DNA of 64,000 nt from assembly GCA_033557465.1 (NCBI GenBank), contig CM066033.1, forward strand, positions 1,244,231,523-1,244,295,522, given 5' to 3'. Positions 30,241 to 42,402 of the stretch are shown piece after piece; position 1 is the stretch's first letter, and each line of letters opens with the position of its first letter. A program made the translations under genes and the position numbers. The notes beneath the pieces are model-generated. The model searched no databases. It saw only the letters and a program-made list of their open reading frames with translations, and was not told the origin of the DNA. Source of the stretch: Ichthyophis bannanicus. Its lineage: Eukaryota > Chordata > Amphibia > Gymnophiona > Ichthyophiidae.

Positions 30241-31351
30241 TTTGTATCCTCCCCTTCTATTGCTAACAGCATGCAGTTGGTCGGCTCTCCCCTCCTGGAC
30301 TGCTCGGAGGGAAGCTTGGCAGGGGAAGGAGTGAGCGGCTCCTACATTGTCCCAGTTTGTTCGGGGCGGCGAGGAGGGACGGCAAGATGGCGTGGCCTTT
30401 CCTCACAGTGAGCGCTGCTCTCAATGGAGGCGAGCAGCGTAGCGGTTTGCAGGGCGGCGATTAGGCCCACTGCGGAGCTGTAATTGCTGAGGTTAGTGCC
30501 GTTTCTGAGGCACAGTGTTTTGTTTTCGCCGGAGCTTCGGCGGGCGGTAGATTTGGCACGAGCCTCAGCCGTTGGAAGCCTGGATCGTTTCCCGCGCTCC
30601 GCTGCCTCGGGCAAGCACGAGCGCGGAGCGACACGCGGTCATGGACTTTGGTGAATGGCCATCGCAGTGCTTAGTTCAGGAAGATAGGCTCTGTGGGAGT
30701 TTACATTTAATTAATTTTGTTAGGAATCTGGGGGTCAGCTTCTGTGTTAAATTGGCTTTTCGTTCAGTAGCGAATTGGTTAAAAAAAACAAAAAACGGAA
30801 GGGGGGAGCTAATGAGGGATAGACTGCTCAGGGTGTTCCCTCTAGTCAGCCTCAGCCTTTATTCCCTGGATTTCTTGGCAGATGACGTCGAGTAGAGAGG
30901 ATATTGATATGCTTGCCAGCGTCGGGTGCTGCGGGGGGTGCTCCACACGAGTGCTGATCAGGTCTGATGCTACTTCGCTTCTCAGCTCTGGCGCCGGCCG
31001 GTTCTCTGAGGGGGCCCTTGCCTCCCACTGGTCACCTAACACTCTCTAGAGTTTTGTGTTTTATTTTATTTCTAGTTCTTCCACTATCTGCTGGATTGGT
31101 TCCTCGATAGCATAAGGACACTAAGTAAGACAAGTGGGGGAAGGAGTCCATGATTTAAGACATGGCTAGTGCAGGTGGAATGGAGTTTTTCATTCCAGCA
31201 GGGTGTTTTGTCATATGATTTCACCCAGGGGTATAGGTGCTTGTCTCATATCCAGGGGTTGCACTCGTCCAATGGGCTTCTTGGGGTAAGACTCTGAGTA
31301 AGTCGATGCCTCATAGAATGTTAGTCCAGGAGTTGATTCTATTAAAAAAAC

Positions 31352-31382
<31 letters not shown>

Positions 31383-32144
31383 TTAAACCCCTTTTGGAGC
31401 TACTGTCTTCCCTTTTGGTTTCTGGATTCATAAGATTCAAACGGGAGTAAAACTTGGCAAGTAGTTGAATGTGGGTCACCTATCATCCATGGAATGCTGG
31501 CCACATGTATTAAGGATTGCTGCCATTTTGGGTTGGCATGGCTAGGTGCAAAGTAGGCAACCATTAAGGTAACTGGCAGGTTCACAAGCGGACCATATGC
31601 AGCAGTTGGGGAGTCCCTCATAATGGCTTATGAATTGCCTAAAGGTGTTTTTTATTTAATTGAATGATTGGTCCCTTTCTCTGGGGGATCCCGAGTGGAA
31701 TGATTTTTTGCTCTGGAACAGGAGGACACGTTTTAGGAAAAAAAAAATGTCCAGGTACTCTGGGTTATACAGCGAGGATGTGTGAATAGCAATTAGGTAC
31801 AGGAGAGTTCGGGCACGCTTTCTTAAAAGACGGGCTGTGCCATATGGGCTGCCATATGGAGATCATTGGGGTAGTATTTCGTAATTGGGAGGCCTAACAG
31901 CCTAATTGTTGGAGTAGTGGCTTGGGATTAGAAAGCCCAGCATTCTGAGCTTCTCCCCTTCCTTTGATCTTAGGCTAGGTCGGTACTGTCCGGGGACCGT
32001 TTAGGCCTGGAGCAGTCCAAGCGTGCTCGGGATTGCGGGCTGCCCCAGCTTTTTTGGGATCAAGCGGGGGCTTAAGTACATGGTGCTCTCCAAGTACGCC
32101 TCTGCCTGGTATGCTGTCTACTTACCAGGTAAGCGTGATTTCTC
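30241..32144. other. Unassigned region, perhaps leader and 5' debris of D5
   Basis: A GC-rich part (30320-30660) has AAGATGGCG and resembles DIRS or LINE leaders in composition only. An A-run lies at about 31343-31376. Near 32005-32030 a frame reads GLEQSKRAR, weakly like the gag linker of D3. No feature can be firmly called. Confidence 0.35.
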
Positions 32145-33960
32145 TTTGGTTTGGAGAAGATCTTGAAAAAAAAAATTGGTTAAGGATCTAGGAGAGTCCA
32201 AGGATGGAAAACTTCCAGAGGTTAAACCTAAGCAAGGGAAGTCCTTGCCGGCCCTTTGGGGTCAGTTTGGAGATTTCAGGAACTTTCAGGATTTGCTTCT
32301 AGAGCCCAGGGGCTTTGTGGGTTCGTGGACTAGGTGGAGGTTTCGCAGCGGCTTCCTCAGTGGCAGCGGGAAAACCACAAGGAAAGGAGGTGGAGCCCAG
32401 TAGGAAGCCAACTTATAGGAGGGCGGCTTCAGGGATTTCTTCTTGGCTGGACCCAAATATCATCCGACCAGGGGCTGTTGGAAAGAATTTGCGAAGGTTA
32501 TGTGCTGGAATTGGCGAGACCTGTTCTCAGCTCGTTGTGATGTCTCCCTGCATAGGTCAACGGAAAACCCTGGCGGTCTGCCGTACGCTAAATGTCACTG
32601 ATGGGAGCAGTGGCACCAGTCCCAATAACAGATTTCGGCGTGGGGCACTACTCCTTTTATTCCGTGCTGGCAAAGACGGGTTCCTCCGTCCTATCTTGGA
32701 TCTAGAAGGTGTGAATCGCTGGCTTCGGGTTTCACTTATCAGGTTGGAAACATTGAGGTCGGTCATGGTGGCGGTGTGCCAAGGAGAATACTTGACCTCC
32801 CTCGATCTCAAGGAGGCGTATTTACCCGCTCCAATCAGAGCGACGACTCAAACGTTTCTGCGGTCGCGCTTCCTGGTCGACATTATCAGTTCAAAGCATT
32901 GCCCTTCGGACCGGTGACGGTCCCGCGGACCTTCACCAAGATTATGGGGGCGGTGGCGGCAGCGTGGCGATAGGAAGGAATTCTGGTTCATCCTTATCTC
33001 AACGATTGCTTAATTGAGCAAAGGTCAAGGTCGGGTTGAAGTTCTTCGTCAGTGGGTGCGCAAGGTCAGGTCCGCTCCGGCATCCTCAGCGTGCAGTTGC
33101 TTTCGCATGCTGGGAGCAATGGCAGTGACCTTAGAAGTAGTGCCATGGGCCAGATTTTCATATGCATCCATTACAGAGGGTGCTGCTTCGCTGTTGGTCG
33201 CGTCAGTCCGACTCGCTGAACAAACGGCTTCCCTGCCCTCTTTGGGTCAGCCAGTCCCTGCGGCAGTGGCTGCTTCTAAGATCTCGGAAAGCAGGAATGG
33301 CTCTGGGGCAGCCAGAGTGGCTCTCATTGTGGGCGGACGCCAGTCTCGATGGACTGGGAGCACATGGCGGAGATCTCGTCGTGCAAGGCAATTGAACTGG
33401 CCAAGAGAGCAAAGGGTCAATCAACCGACTAGAGCGGAGAGCGGTCTGTCTAGCGCTACGGATGTTCGGAGCTATAATGACAGGTCGAGCGGTGTGAGTG
33501 CTGCCGGACAACTCTACAATGGTGGTCTACATCAATCGACAGGGTGGTACAGGAAGTGTGGCCATGGAAGAAGAGGCAGACGCACTGTTCTCTTGAGTAG
33601 AACCTTGACTGCCAGCGATCTCAGCGGCGCACGTTGCAGGAACGAACAAAGTGATGGCAGATTTGCTCAGCAGAGTCCGGGTGGATGCCGGGGAGTGGGT
33701 GTCGCATCCGGACGTGTTTGCATAAATAGTCCGCAAATGAGTACCGCCGATCATAGATCTCATGGCGACCTTTCATTCAAGACTGGTCACTGCTTCAGCA
33801 GCCGGCGGGAGAGGGTGTCAGAAGGAATCGACGCCCTGATACAACATTACCCGTCATCAGGGCTACGCTATGTCTTCCCTTCATGGCCGTTCATGGGGCG
33901 AGTGGTTCAGCAGATTTAAGCTTATCAGGGGAGAGTGCTGTCAGTGGTCCCGGGCTGGCC
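32145..33960 (+). pseudogene. D5 gag end, RT, RNase H, MT remnants
   Basis: Pieces in three frames: LVKDLGESKDGKLPE (gag), GFLRPILDLEGVNRWLRVSL and VCQGEYLTSLDLKEAYL (RT), FKALPFGPVTVPRTFTKIMG, and the active-site region HPYLNDCLIEQ at about 32988-33020, where the first catalytic Asp is Asn. RNase H: EWLSLWADASLDGLGAHGGD and YINRQGGTGS. MT: FFSSRRERVSEGIDALIQH-like wording and GLRYVFPSWPFMGRVVQ. None is continuous. It is a dead relic. Confidence 0.7.
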
Positions 33961-35137
33961 AAGTCGCCTGTGGTGTGCCGATTTCATTCTACTGCTCGAT
34001 GGGGATCCTTGGAGGTTACCGTCGTCAGAGAATCTGTGGCTTCAGGGGCCACTTCAAAGGCTTCAGGTGGATCGGTTCTCGCTTGTGGCTTGACCACGGA
34101 AGGACAAGGTTAGGGAATAAGGTTACTCTGGAGTGGTCATCGCGGTTTTACTTTGAGCGAGGAAAAAGTATAATATATGTATATGGCGTATTTTTGAGGG
34201 CTGGTACTCACGACGGCATGTACGCGTGGCTATGTGGTTCATTCCCGTATTAAGCTTCCTGCAAGACGGGGTTGATAAGGGTCTGGCAGCAAGTTCCCTG
34301 AGGATTCAGTTAGCAGCCCTGTCTGGCTATAGGGGCAAAGTTCAGGGAGTGGCTCTAGGTTTGCATGCAGACGGGTTACGTTTCCTTAAGGCAGTGTCCA
34401 GACTGCGGCCTTCTCGTAAAATCATGGTTCTGCTGTGGGATCTCAACCTGGTTTTAGGGGCGTTTGGTTAAGGAACCATTTGAGACTTTACGTCAGACGT
34501 TGGTTAAGGTTTTAACTTTAAAGACAGTGTTTCGGTACCTGTCTGTTCAGAGAGGCGAATTTTTGGAGTTACAGGTGCTGGCATGTAAAGAGTCGTTTTT
34601 GTTTTTCTCCAGAGAAAAGGTGGTGGTGCGCCCGGTTCCGTCCTTTTTTTTTTTACCAAAAGTGGTTTCTCCTTTTCACCTACATAAACGGTTCTCCTCT
34701 TCCAGCTCTAGGTTCGGAGGAGGGGAACGTATCGGTCCGTTCCTTCCGCTGTTTGCACATAAGGAGAGTGCGGCGCCAGTGTTTACAGGTTTCAGAAACT
34801 TTTCGCAAGTCAGACCGCCTGTTCGTGTGGTTCAGAGGTCCGCGCAAAGGAGAGGCAGTGGCGAAGGCATTCATTCTAGAAGGATTAGAGAGGTGATTGC
34901 GTCGGCATATCTTTACGAGGTCGTTTAGTCTCAGTAGGGTTACGAACTCACTCTACCAGAGCGCAGGCGACTTCCTGGATGGAACACAGTTTGGTGCTGT
35001 CGGTAGAAATCTGTAGAGCGACCTGGTCGTCCCTTCAGGCTTTCAGTGAGCACTATATCGTCTGAATGGTTCGGCGGCGAATGTCGCCTGTTTCGGTTCA
35101 GCCGTATTACGTGCCGGCTGGAAGGGTCCCTCCCAAT
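33961..35137 (+). pseudogene. D5 tyrosine recombinase remnant
   Basis: Recognisable parts are LSFLQDGVDKGLAASSLRIQ, LAALSGYRGKVQG, ILVLLWDLNLVL-like sequence, LTLKTVF near 34510, REKVVVRPVPSF, and EICRATWSSLQAFSEHY near 35010-35055. The frame changes at least four times, and a T-run at 34645-34655 lies in the middle. The Tyr region may persist but no protein can form. Confidence 0.7.
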
Positions 35138-35156
35138 AAATACTGCTCTGTTACAT

Positions 35157-35256
35157 CCCAGTGGTGGAGGACTGAACTGGAGGAACGATAAGGAAATGAT
35201 AATTACACTTACCTGGTAATTGTAGTTCCTTGAGTGACGACAGTTCAGTCCTCATT
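35157..35256. repeat. D5 internal complementary region
   Basis: CAGTGGTGGAGGACTGAACT and GGAGGAACGATAAGGAA mirror a left end of the D8 type, then ATGATAATTACACTTACCTG mirrors the D5 right end at 35711-35736. Confidence 0.8.
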
Positions 35257-35574
35257 CCCGCCCGGGGTGGTGTCATTGGCAGTGCATGGTAAGAAGGGAG
35301 AAGAGTGATGCTTCCGGTAGGTATGAGTATTAAACGTCTATAAATGCTGTTCATACTTTGCTTTCTGGTTCATTTTCTCTGCTATTCTTTCGGTTTCGGA
35401 ATAAGCTGAGAGGGTAAGGTACAAGAAGAAGCTCTTTTCAATTTAAAAAAAAATTGAAAAGAAAGGAAAGAGTGTTTTGTATACAGTGAATTGTATGTTC
35501 ACGTTTTTAGTGCAAAGTTGGAGTTTATACGATAGCTACTTATTTGTTGCTCTTTTGAGTCTTTATCAATAGTT

Positions 35575-35736
35575 CACTGGGGCTGATGGGAGAGGCCAGC
35601 AGACTACATCCAGTGATGTCACAATTTTGACATGCCCAGTCTCCAAGCTGCAGGAGGAGGTGCACAACCCAGTGGTGGAGGACTGAACTGTTGTCACTCA
35701 AAGAACTACAATTACCAGGTAAGTGTAATTATCATT
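35575..35736. repeat. D5 right ITR and right-end extension
   Basis: Reverse complement of the D8 left ITR with many changes (ACTGGGGCTGATGGGAGAGG, ATGTCACAATTTTGACAT, CCAGTCTCCAAGCTGCAGGA). Ends with AATTAC CAGGTAAGT GTAATT at 35710-35730. Confidence 0.8.
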
Positions 35737-36084
35737 TATTTGATAGTCAGTTGATATTGCACACAAGTCGGGGCAATTTATGGTCCTTATATTTTTTGTC
35801 TATATTTTTTTATCTTTTTATCTTATTTTTTACCATTATTTTCTCATTGCGCTATATTTTATTTCATATTATACAATGTATTAGCCCCATCTGGTGGCTG
35901 CTTTGGGTTAGTGATCATCTTTGAACCTGGTTTTTACTGCCGGTGTGATCTTCTTAAATTTTTTTCCCCCCTTCTGTTTTTTATTTTTCTTTTTGTAACT
36001 ATTTGTTTATAACATTTTATGTTTTATGTCCACTGAGTTTTTGTTTTATACTAGAGGTCATTATGTATAAGCATCCAATGGTAG
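35737..36084. other. Unassigned AT-rich gap between D5 and D6
   Basis: T-rich on the plus strand (35780-35860, 35955-36000). No gene or repeat family recognised. Confidence 0.4.
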
Positions 36085-36225
36085 TTCCTTTGCGTCCCTC
36101 TAGTCCAGTCCCGGAACCATAGAGTTTAGAATCTCCTCCAGCAGCTTTGGAGACTGAAAGACATCATCGCTTTGCTGGCACCAGTATATATAGGCAAGGA
36201 CCGCCCCCTCTCACCAGTACTTTCA
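36085..36225. repeat. D6 left ITR
   Basis: Starts TTCCTTTGCGTCCC; contains CCAGCAGCTTTGGAGACTGA and, just inside, TTCAGTCTCCAAGCAGCTGT, the same arm pair as in D3. TATATATAGG is near 36186. No right partner exists in the window. Confidence 0.75.
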
Positions 36226-37076
36226 GTCTCCAAGCAGCTGTGGAGATTCTGAGCCCGGGACTGGGCTCAGGGTATAGGTTCAGAGTGACAAATAAGCAGT
36301 GCCCTTCTTTAGTTCTTGGGGGAAAATCAGGCAGAAAGTTTCCTGCGGATTTTCTAAGGCTGGTTTTCTTGTTTGCTTTGCAGGTGGATTGCTGTGCTGA
36401 AGAGGTTTCCCCTGCTTTGCTGCGGACTCTGTTCTTTGCTGTCTTTTCCTCTCTTCTCTGCTCTTCTTACTCCCCCCCCCCTCCCTCCTCTTCCTCTCTC
36501 CCTTTCTTTGGTATCTCCCCATGGTGTAAACGAGCATAAGGGGGAGAAGTAACTGCTTCCGCCTCCCTGCTCCTGAACCCGCAATTAGGGGTGAGGAGCA
36601 GGTGGAAGGCGGGGGACACGGCTACAGAGGCCTTAAGGTGTCCTGGCAGCGCGGGGCTGAAGCCGTGAGAAGGCTGTGCTCTGACGCGGTGGCTCCGGTG
36701 TTGATTGTTGGCACGGAGAACTGCCTTGGGCGAGGCTGGTGAGTAGCTGGAGGATTTTGCTACCTCTTTCTTTATTTTTCTCCATCCTGGTACGGCGGAG
36801 GATAAGGGAACCTTTGGCAGCATCGAGGATAGTCTTTCCAGCCCGTTTCGTGTAGTCGCGCGGGAAACCGGCGGCGGCCATTTTAGTTTCGGCTTTTCCC
36901 TTCGCGGGGCTTCTCAGTTCTCTGGACGGGGTGGGAAGCTTCGTTTTTGGGGGAAACACTTTCTGCCGAGCCTGCTACAGACGGTAGTCTCTGGCTATTA
37001 AAAAAAAAAAAAAAAAATAGCATTGTTTCATTAAGGTCCTACTGCATTTGAGGCATTAGAGCTGAGTGCAGGAGGG
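36226..37076. other. D6 5' leader
   Basis: Untranslated leader, pyrimidine-rich near 36440-36510, with GGCGGCCATTTTAG at about 36870 and an A-run at 36999-37017. No credible ORF. Confidence 0.5.
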
Positions 37077-38568
37077 ATGCCTGTGAAGCTGAGGTGCTTG
37101 GGTATGTGGGACAAAAAGGGGCACTGTGCAGGACTCGGGTGTTTGTCAGCCGTGCACTCTGGAAGCCCTAGGAATGGAAAAGGGGTCGGAGTTGTCTCAG
37201 GCAGGTCCTGGGGCGCTTCCTCCCGATGGGGGGGGGTTCCTTGCCTCCTTCACTGGGTCCGCAGGAGCCCTCCTCGGAGTCTTCTTCGGGGGAGGGGCCC
37301 TCTTCGGCTTTGGATGGTGGGTCGGGGGGGTCTGGCGCTGCTTATCTCTCCGAACTTCTTTAATGCAGCAAGCCTTTGCTTTACTACATCCGGTAGGGTC
37401 TGTTCCCTCGTTGGAGTCGCAAGGGCAGAAGCGGCCGGGATCTCTGGATCATCTTTCGGAGGGCGTGCCCGGGGGGAAGAGATCCCGAGGAGTCGGGGAA
37501 GACAGTTTAGCATCTCGGCTCGGGGAGGACCTTGCAGAGGTTGACGCGAATTTGGATGTGCTTTCCGAAGCAGAGCTGGAGGAAGGTGAGTTGCCTGACT
37601 CGGAGGAGCAGAGCAGGGTCGTCAGGGTTTTTCGGCGAGAAGAACTGCCGGCCTTGATAGTGGAGACTCTTAAGACCCTTAACATGCCCTTAGGGGAGGT
37701 GTCTGCGGAGGAGGCTTTGGAAGACCCTCTGTTGCAGGCAGTTCGCACGTCCCAACGAGTGTTTCCGGTGCATAGAGTTTTCCGGAGTATGATTCAGGAG
37801 GAATGGGATTCGCTGGAGTCGGCCCTGAGAGGTTCCAGGGCTTTGGCTCGACTTTATCCTCTAGCTGACCAGGATAGAGAACTGTTTCGCTCGCCAAAAG
37901 TCGATGTGGCGGTTTCGGCAGTAATGAAGAAAACGACTATTCCGGTAGAGGGGGCGGCTGCTCTTAAGGATGTGCAGGATAGGAAGTTGGATACCTTGTT
38001 GAAGCAAGTGTTTGATGTTAGCGCCCTCTCTATGCAGGCCTCGATAGCGGGGGCTGGGTGGCGAGAGCCTGTTTACGGTGGTCCCTGCGGTTGCAGGGGG
38101 ATCAACTGGACAGTGTGGTGCAGGACGCGGCTCGGATGGAGTTGGGATCTGCTTATTTAGCGGATGTTTATGATCTCATCCGAGGTTTGGCCAAGAGCAT
38201 GGCCTCAGTGGTGGCGGCTCGACGTTATCTTTGGTTGCGTAATTTGTCGGCGGACAGTTCGTTGCAGGCTCGTCTCAGCAAGCTTCCCTTTCGGGGTAAG
38301 CTCTTATTTGGTGAAGATTTGGAAAAGTTGGTTAAGGATCTCGGAGAGTCGAAGGGGGGGTCGTCTTCCGGAGGATAAGCCGAAGCAGAGTCGGACTTCG
38401 GCTGCTGCCCGGGGTACCCCCAGAGAGTTTCATAGATTTCGTCCCTTTCGCTTTGGCCAATCTCAGCGGTCCTGGTTTCCGGTGCGCGGTCAGGGCTTCA
38501 GGGGATTCCGGGGGGCAGGCAGAGGCTTTGCTCCATTCCAGTCCACGGCCGTTAAAAAACAACAATGA
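37077..38568 (+). pseudogene. D6 gag-like ORF1, frameshifted
   Basis: The ATG at 37077 gives MPVKLRCLGMWDKKGHC, a decayed head motif. The main frame (37126-38160) carries DSLASRLGEDLAEVD, ELEEGELPDSEEQSRVVRVF, FRREELPALIVETLKTLNMP, FPVHRVFRSMIQEEWDSLES, DVAVSAVMKKTTIPVEGAAA and DTLLKQVFDVSALSMQAS. An indel near 38055 moves to MARACLRWSLRLQGDQ and LADVYDLIRGLAKSMASVVA, and another near 38355 leads to RLPEDKPKQSRTSAA and the basic end FRGFRGAGRGF. Stop at 38566-38568. The pol frame overlaps the last part. Confidence 0.8.
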
Positions 38569-40262
38569 GATGAGGGGGGCTCAGGTGGGGTTGTTGCCTG
38601 TGGGAGGTCGTTTACGGGACTTTTACCCTGCCTGGGTCCACCTTACGTCAGACCGGTGGGTCCTGGAGGTAATCCGAGACGGTTATGCCCTAGAACTCCA
38701 TCGGTCCGTGTTAGATTCCTTTGTGCAGTCTCCTTGCAGAGCGCCCCTGAAGCGGCAAGCAGTCACGGAAACGCTTCGGCTACTACAACTCAGGGCGGTG
38801 GTGCCCGTGCCCCGGGAGCAGTGCAGCTCCGGTCGTTACCCCATCTATTTTGTGGTGCCCAAGAAGGAATGCTCGTTTCGTCTGATTCTGGATTTGAAGA
38901 GTGAATCGCTGTCTCAGGATCACCCATTTCCGAATGGAGACGCTTCGGTCTGTTATTGCAGTAGTCCGGCCGGGAGAATTTCTGACATCTCTAGATCTCA
39001 CGGAAGCTTACTTGCATATCCCGGTTCCGCAGGAGCATTAGTGGTTTCTGCGCTTTTGCGGTGCCCATGGGTCACTTTCAGTTTCAGGCGTTGCCCTTCG
39101 GGCTGGCCACGGCTCTTCGGACATTCACCAAGATCATGGTGGTCGTGGCGGTGGTGCTTCGCAAAGAGGGAGTTCTCGTGCATCCGTATCTGGACGACTG
39201 GCTGATCCGGGTGAAGTCCAGAGAAGAGAGTACCGCGGTCACCGCCAGGGTGGTGCAGTTGTTGGAGAGTCTAGGTTGGGTAGTAAACGTGGCCAAGAGC
39301 TCATTGGTCCCCTCTCAGGTCCTGGAGTATTTGGGGGCGCATTTCGACACTCAGAAAGCGGCGGTGTTCCTTCCGATGCTGCGGGCACAGCGGCTGCGGA
39401 GCCTGGTCCGTCGTTTTTTAGCCAGGGCGGCTCCGTCGGTTTGGCAGTACCTACAATTGCTTGGAACAATGGTGGCCACAATAGAGGTGGTGCTGTGGGC
39501 CAGGGCGCACATGCGGCCATTGCAGAGCGTGCTTCTCCTTCGTTGGTCGCATCAGTGGGATGCGTTGTCTCAGTGCTTGGTTTGTCCTCCGGAGGTATGT
39601 CTGGATCTTCTCTGGTGGTTGAGGCCGGAGAGTTTGGAGACTGGCATGCCGCTCGAATCTCCCCCATGGAGACTCCTGACGACGGATGCGAGTCTCTCCA
39701 GCTGGGGGGGGCGCATTACGAGGGGCGGTTTGCTCAGGGGCAGTGGCGCTCGGAAGAGAAGACCTGGTCCATCAACAGATTGGAGATGAGAGCGGCTCTG
39801 CTGGCGCTACGGGAATTTCAAGGGAGCGGTTAGAGTTCTCTCCGACAATGCGACGACCGTGGCCTACATCAATCGGCAAGGCGGCACGGAAAGTGCGTCG
39901 CTGGAAGCAGAGGCGGCTCAATTGCTGAGTTGGGCCGAGCAGAATCTGCCCCCTTGTCGGCTCAGCATGTGGCAGGTGTGGACAATGTCAGGGCGGATTT
40001 CCTCAGTCACCGCAGAATAGATCCAGGGGAGAGGGTGCTCCACCCGGAGGTGTTTGCGTTGTTAGTGCGGCGTTGGGGGATTCTGCAAATGGATCTCATG
40101 GCGAGCTTTGAGTCCGCCCAGGTGGCAAGGTTCTTCAGCAGACGGAGAAAGCGGATGTCAGAGGGTCTCGATGCGTTGGCTCAAAGGTGGCCAGAGGGCG
40201 GTCTTCTCTACGTGTTTCCACCGTGGGCTCTCATAGGTCGGGTGGCGCAGCGCATAGAGGTG
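38565..40262 (+). pseudogene. D6 pol: RT, RNase H, truncated MT
   Basis: RT begins MRGAQVGLLPVGGRLRDFYP and SSGRYPIYFVVPKKECSFRL; after an indel near 38900 it continues as GHFQFQALPFGLATALRTFT with intact active site HPYLDDWLIRVKS (~39180-39210). RNase H has LLTTDASLSSWG, then an indel; INRLEMRAALLALREF and LSDNATTVAYINRQGGTES-like wording are spread over two frames. MT runs VDNVRADFLSHRRIDPGERV, VRRWGILQMDLMASFESAQV, FFSRRRKRMSEGLDALAQRW, LLYVFPPWALIGRVAQRI and then breaks off. Three or more indels, but the RT and RNase H catalytic residues are kept. Confidence 0.8.
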
Positions 40263-40892
40263 TTTGAGGCCCCCCCTGGACCTTTTTCCCTTCTTGGATT
40301 GAGGAGAGGGAGGAGGCTTGATGTCCGCACACAGCAGGGGACAGTGAACTTGGAGCGGGGTCAGAGGAGTGCTCTCTTGCAGCGTGTGGTCGAGGAAGTG
40401 CTGGCTGCCACGAGAGAAAGGGCTAGGTCTGCCTTCCTGCCTCGCGCAGAAGCCCCGGAGGCAGCTGAGCACAGGGGCGGAGGATCGCTGGAGGTCAGAG
40501 GCTCCCGGAGTGTGACAGGCACAGGCAGGGGAGTGGCAGATGACGGCAGCGAACCGCATGGTGAGTGTGGGCCATGCGGCTGCTGACCGTGTGGCTAGAC
40601 GCGGGCCCTGAAAACCAGGGGGGGGGAGTGAGAGGCTGAGGAGATGAGTGCCTTTGTCTTTTCCTGCGCTTCACGCGGTTTTCAGTAAGAGAAACGAGGG
40701 ATCCTTGGCTTGTGGGGGTGGGGGGGGGGCTCTTCCTCGATCAATTTAAAGGTTCCTGAGGGGGAAAAAACTTTTAAAGAACTTGTCTTTATTTGAGGTG
40801 GCTGTATATGTATTGATAGATATAAACTCTGTTTTTATATAGTGTTTTTTAGTTAGAGGTTTAACTTTTGGATAACAGTCAATTTCACAGCG
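40263..40892. other. D7 5' leader
   Basis: GC-rich leader with GCAGAAGCCCCGGAGGCAGC at about 40447, comparable to the leaders of D3 and D4. A G-run is near 40720. No credible ORF. Confidence 0.5.
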
Positions 40893-42402
40893 CCATGTTG
40901 GGTAGACCTCAGTATCTGGTTTGCGGCACCTGGCGCGGAGCGGTCTCAGAGGCCGGGGTCTGCAGAGGCTGCTTCTGTGGAGCAGGAGATTCAGATGGGG
41001 CAGGATTTACTGCCCTCTGACTCCCAGGGATCAGGTGATCCTCTAGAGATAGACTGCATACAGTCCTCTCCTCTGCCCGCTAGTCTTGGAACGGTCAGCC
41101 CCTCCACTGTCCCAACCCACACCCTCCACTTCCTCTGGAGTGCTGGAGGGAGGAGAAGGGCGTGGGTTTTCCCCGGAGTTTGTCTTGCTGCTGCATAAGG
41201 CATTTTGTCTGCGTCTGCAGGGAGCGAGTGGGGCATCAATCGCGCAAGTACGCGTACCTGCAGAGCAGGGGCGCGGCAAGGTGCAGGAGGAGGCAGACTA
41301 GCGGGCTAGGCTGTCGAATGAGGATGTTCACAGATCCCCCTTGTCTGAGATTCTGGAGGGCGAAGCCTCCGATAGGGACATGGGTGAAGATGAGGAGGAA
41401 CTTGAAGAGGGAGAGATCCCGGAGGAGGAACAGGCTCTAATTGTTTGGGTGTTCCAACGTGAAGAGCTCCCGGCATTGATTGGTGAGTCCGTGAAGGTGC
41501 TCAATTTGGCGGCGGGCGTTTCTGCGGACGAAGAAGTGTTGGAAGACCCGTTGATTCAAGCGGTCAGAAAATCGCAGGAGGTTTTTCCGGTTCACCGAGT
41601 AGTGCGGCAGATGATTCAGGAGGAATGGAATCAACCGAAGTCGGGTTTAAGGGGTGTGTGTTCTATGACACGCTTGTACCGCTTGCCGGAAATGGATAAG
41701 GAATTGCTTCGATCCCCTAGAGTGGATGCGGCAGTGTCGGCGGTCACTAAGAAGATGACTATTCCAGTTGAGGGTAGTGCGGCCCTTAAGGATACCCAGG
41801 ATAGAAAACTGGACACTTTATTAAAGCAGGCCTTTGATGTCAGTGCTCTGGCTCTCCAGGCCTCGGTTTGTGGAGCTTGGATAGCCAGGGCTTGCCTGCG
41901 GTGGTCGCAGCAGCTTCAAGGGACGGATGATTGATCCGGAGAGGTACAAGGGGAGGCGGCCAGGATCGAGTCAGGAGCGGCTTACCTGGCTGATAGTTGG
42001 TACGATCTCATCAGGAGCTTAGCGAAGAATATGGCTTCGGTGGTAGCGGCTCGGTGTTACCTGTGGCTGCGCAATTGGGTGGCAGATGCTTCGTCAAAGG
42101 CGCGCCTTAGCAGACTCCCTTTTAAGGGAAAGTTGTTGTTTGGGGAGGATTTGGACAAATTGGTAAAAGAGCTCGGCGAGACTAAGGGAGGCAGGCTCCC
42201 TGAGAATAGACCAAAGCAGGGCCGAACGCCCGCTCCTGCCCGTAGTCGGCTGCAGGAGTTTCAGAGGTTTCGTGCGGCTTGCTCAGCACCCTTTAAGAAG
42301 GCCCATTTCCCCTCTAGGGCAGGGTTTCCGGGGGTTTCGAGGGGCATGAAGGGGGGATTTGGGTCGTCTTCCTCCTCCTCGGGGCCTAGGAAGTCACAAT
42401 GA
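40893..42402 (+). pseudogene. D7 gag-like ORF1, frameshift and stop
   Basis: The ATG at 40893 begins MLGRPQYLVCGTWRGAVSEA with one surviving Cys pair partner (CGTW) and CRGC-like wording further on. After indels, FSPEFVLLLHKAFCLRLQG appears at about 41170, then from 41341 the frame DMGEDEEELEEGEIPEEEQA, FPVHRVVRQMIQEEWNQPKS, DAAVSAVTKKMTIPVEGSAA, ALQASVCGAWIARACLRWSQ. A TGA at 41932-41934 stops it; the same frame goes on with LADSWYDLIRSLAKNMASVV and KGKLLFGEDLDKLVKELGET up to GGFGSSSSSSGPRKSQ and the stop at 42402. Confidence 0.78.

Larger units (their letters stand above)
32145..35736 (+). mobile_element. D5: old, decayed DIRS copy, left part missing
   Basis: It begins in the C-terminal gag (FGEDLEK-like, VKDLGESKDGKLPE) and runs through RT, RNase H, MT, YR, ICR (35157-35256) and right ITR. 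Ends use a variant sequence (AGTTCAGTCCTC) shared with D8, so D5 and D8 are one subfamily. Heavy frameshifting marks it as the oldest DIRS copy here. Confidence 0.85.
36085..40262 (+). mobile_element. D6: DIRS copy, left part up to MT
   Basis: Left ITR, leader, gag, RT, RNase H and the first part of MT are present. It stops in mid-domain after RVAQRIEV at about 40262 and is followed by leader sequence of another copy (D7). YR, ICR and right ITR are absent. Its ITR variant (TCTAGTCCAGTCCCGGAACC) marks a third end type in family A. Confidence 0.85.

Noticed and set aside
30360..31050. A GC-rich promoter or first exon of a host gene
   Set aside because: No splice-supported ORF or known protein; the sequence lies between transposons and resembles retroelement leaders.
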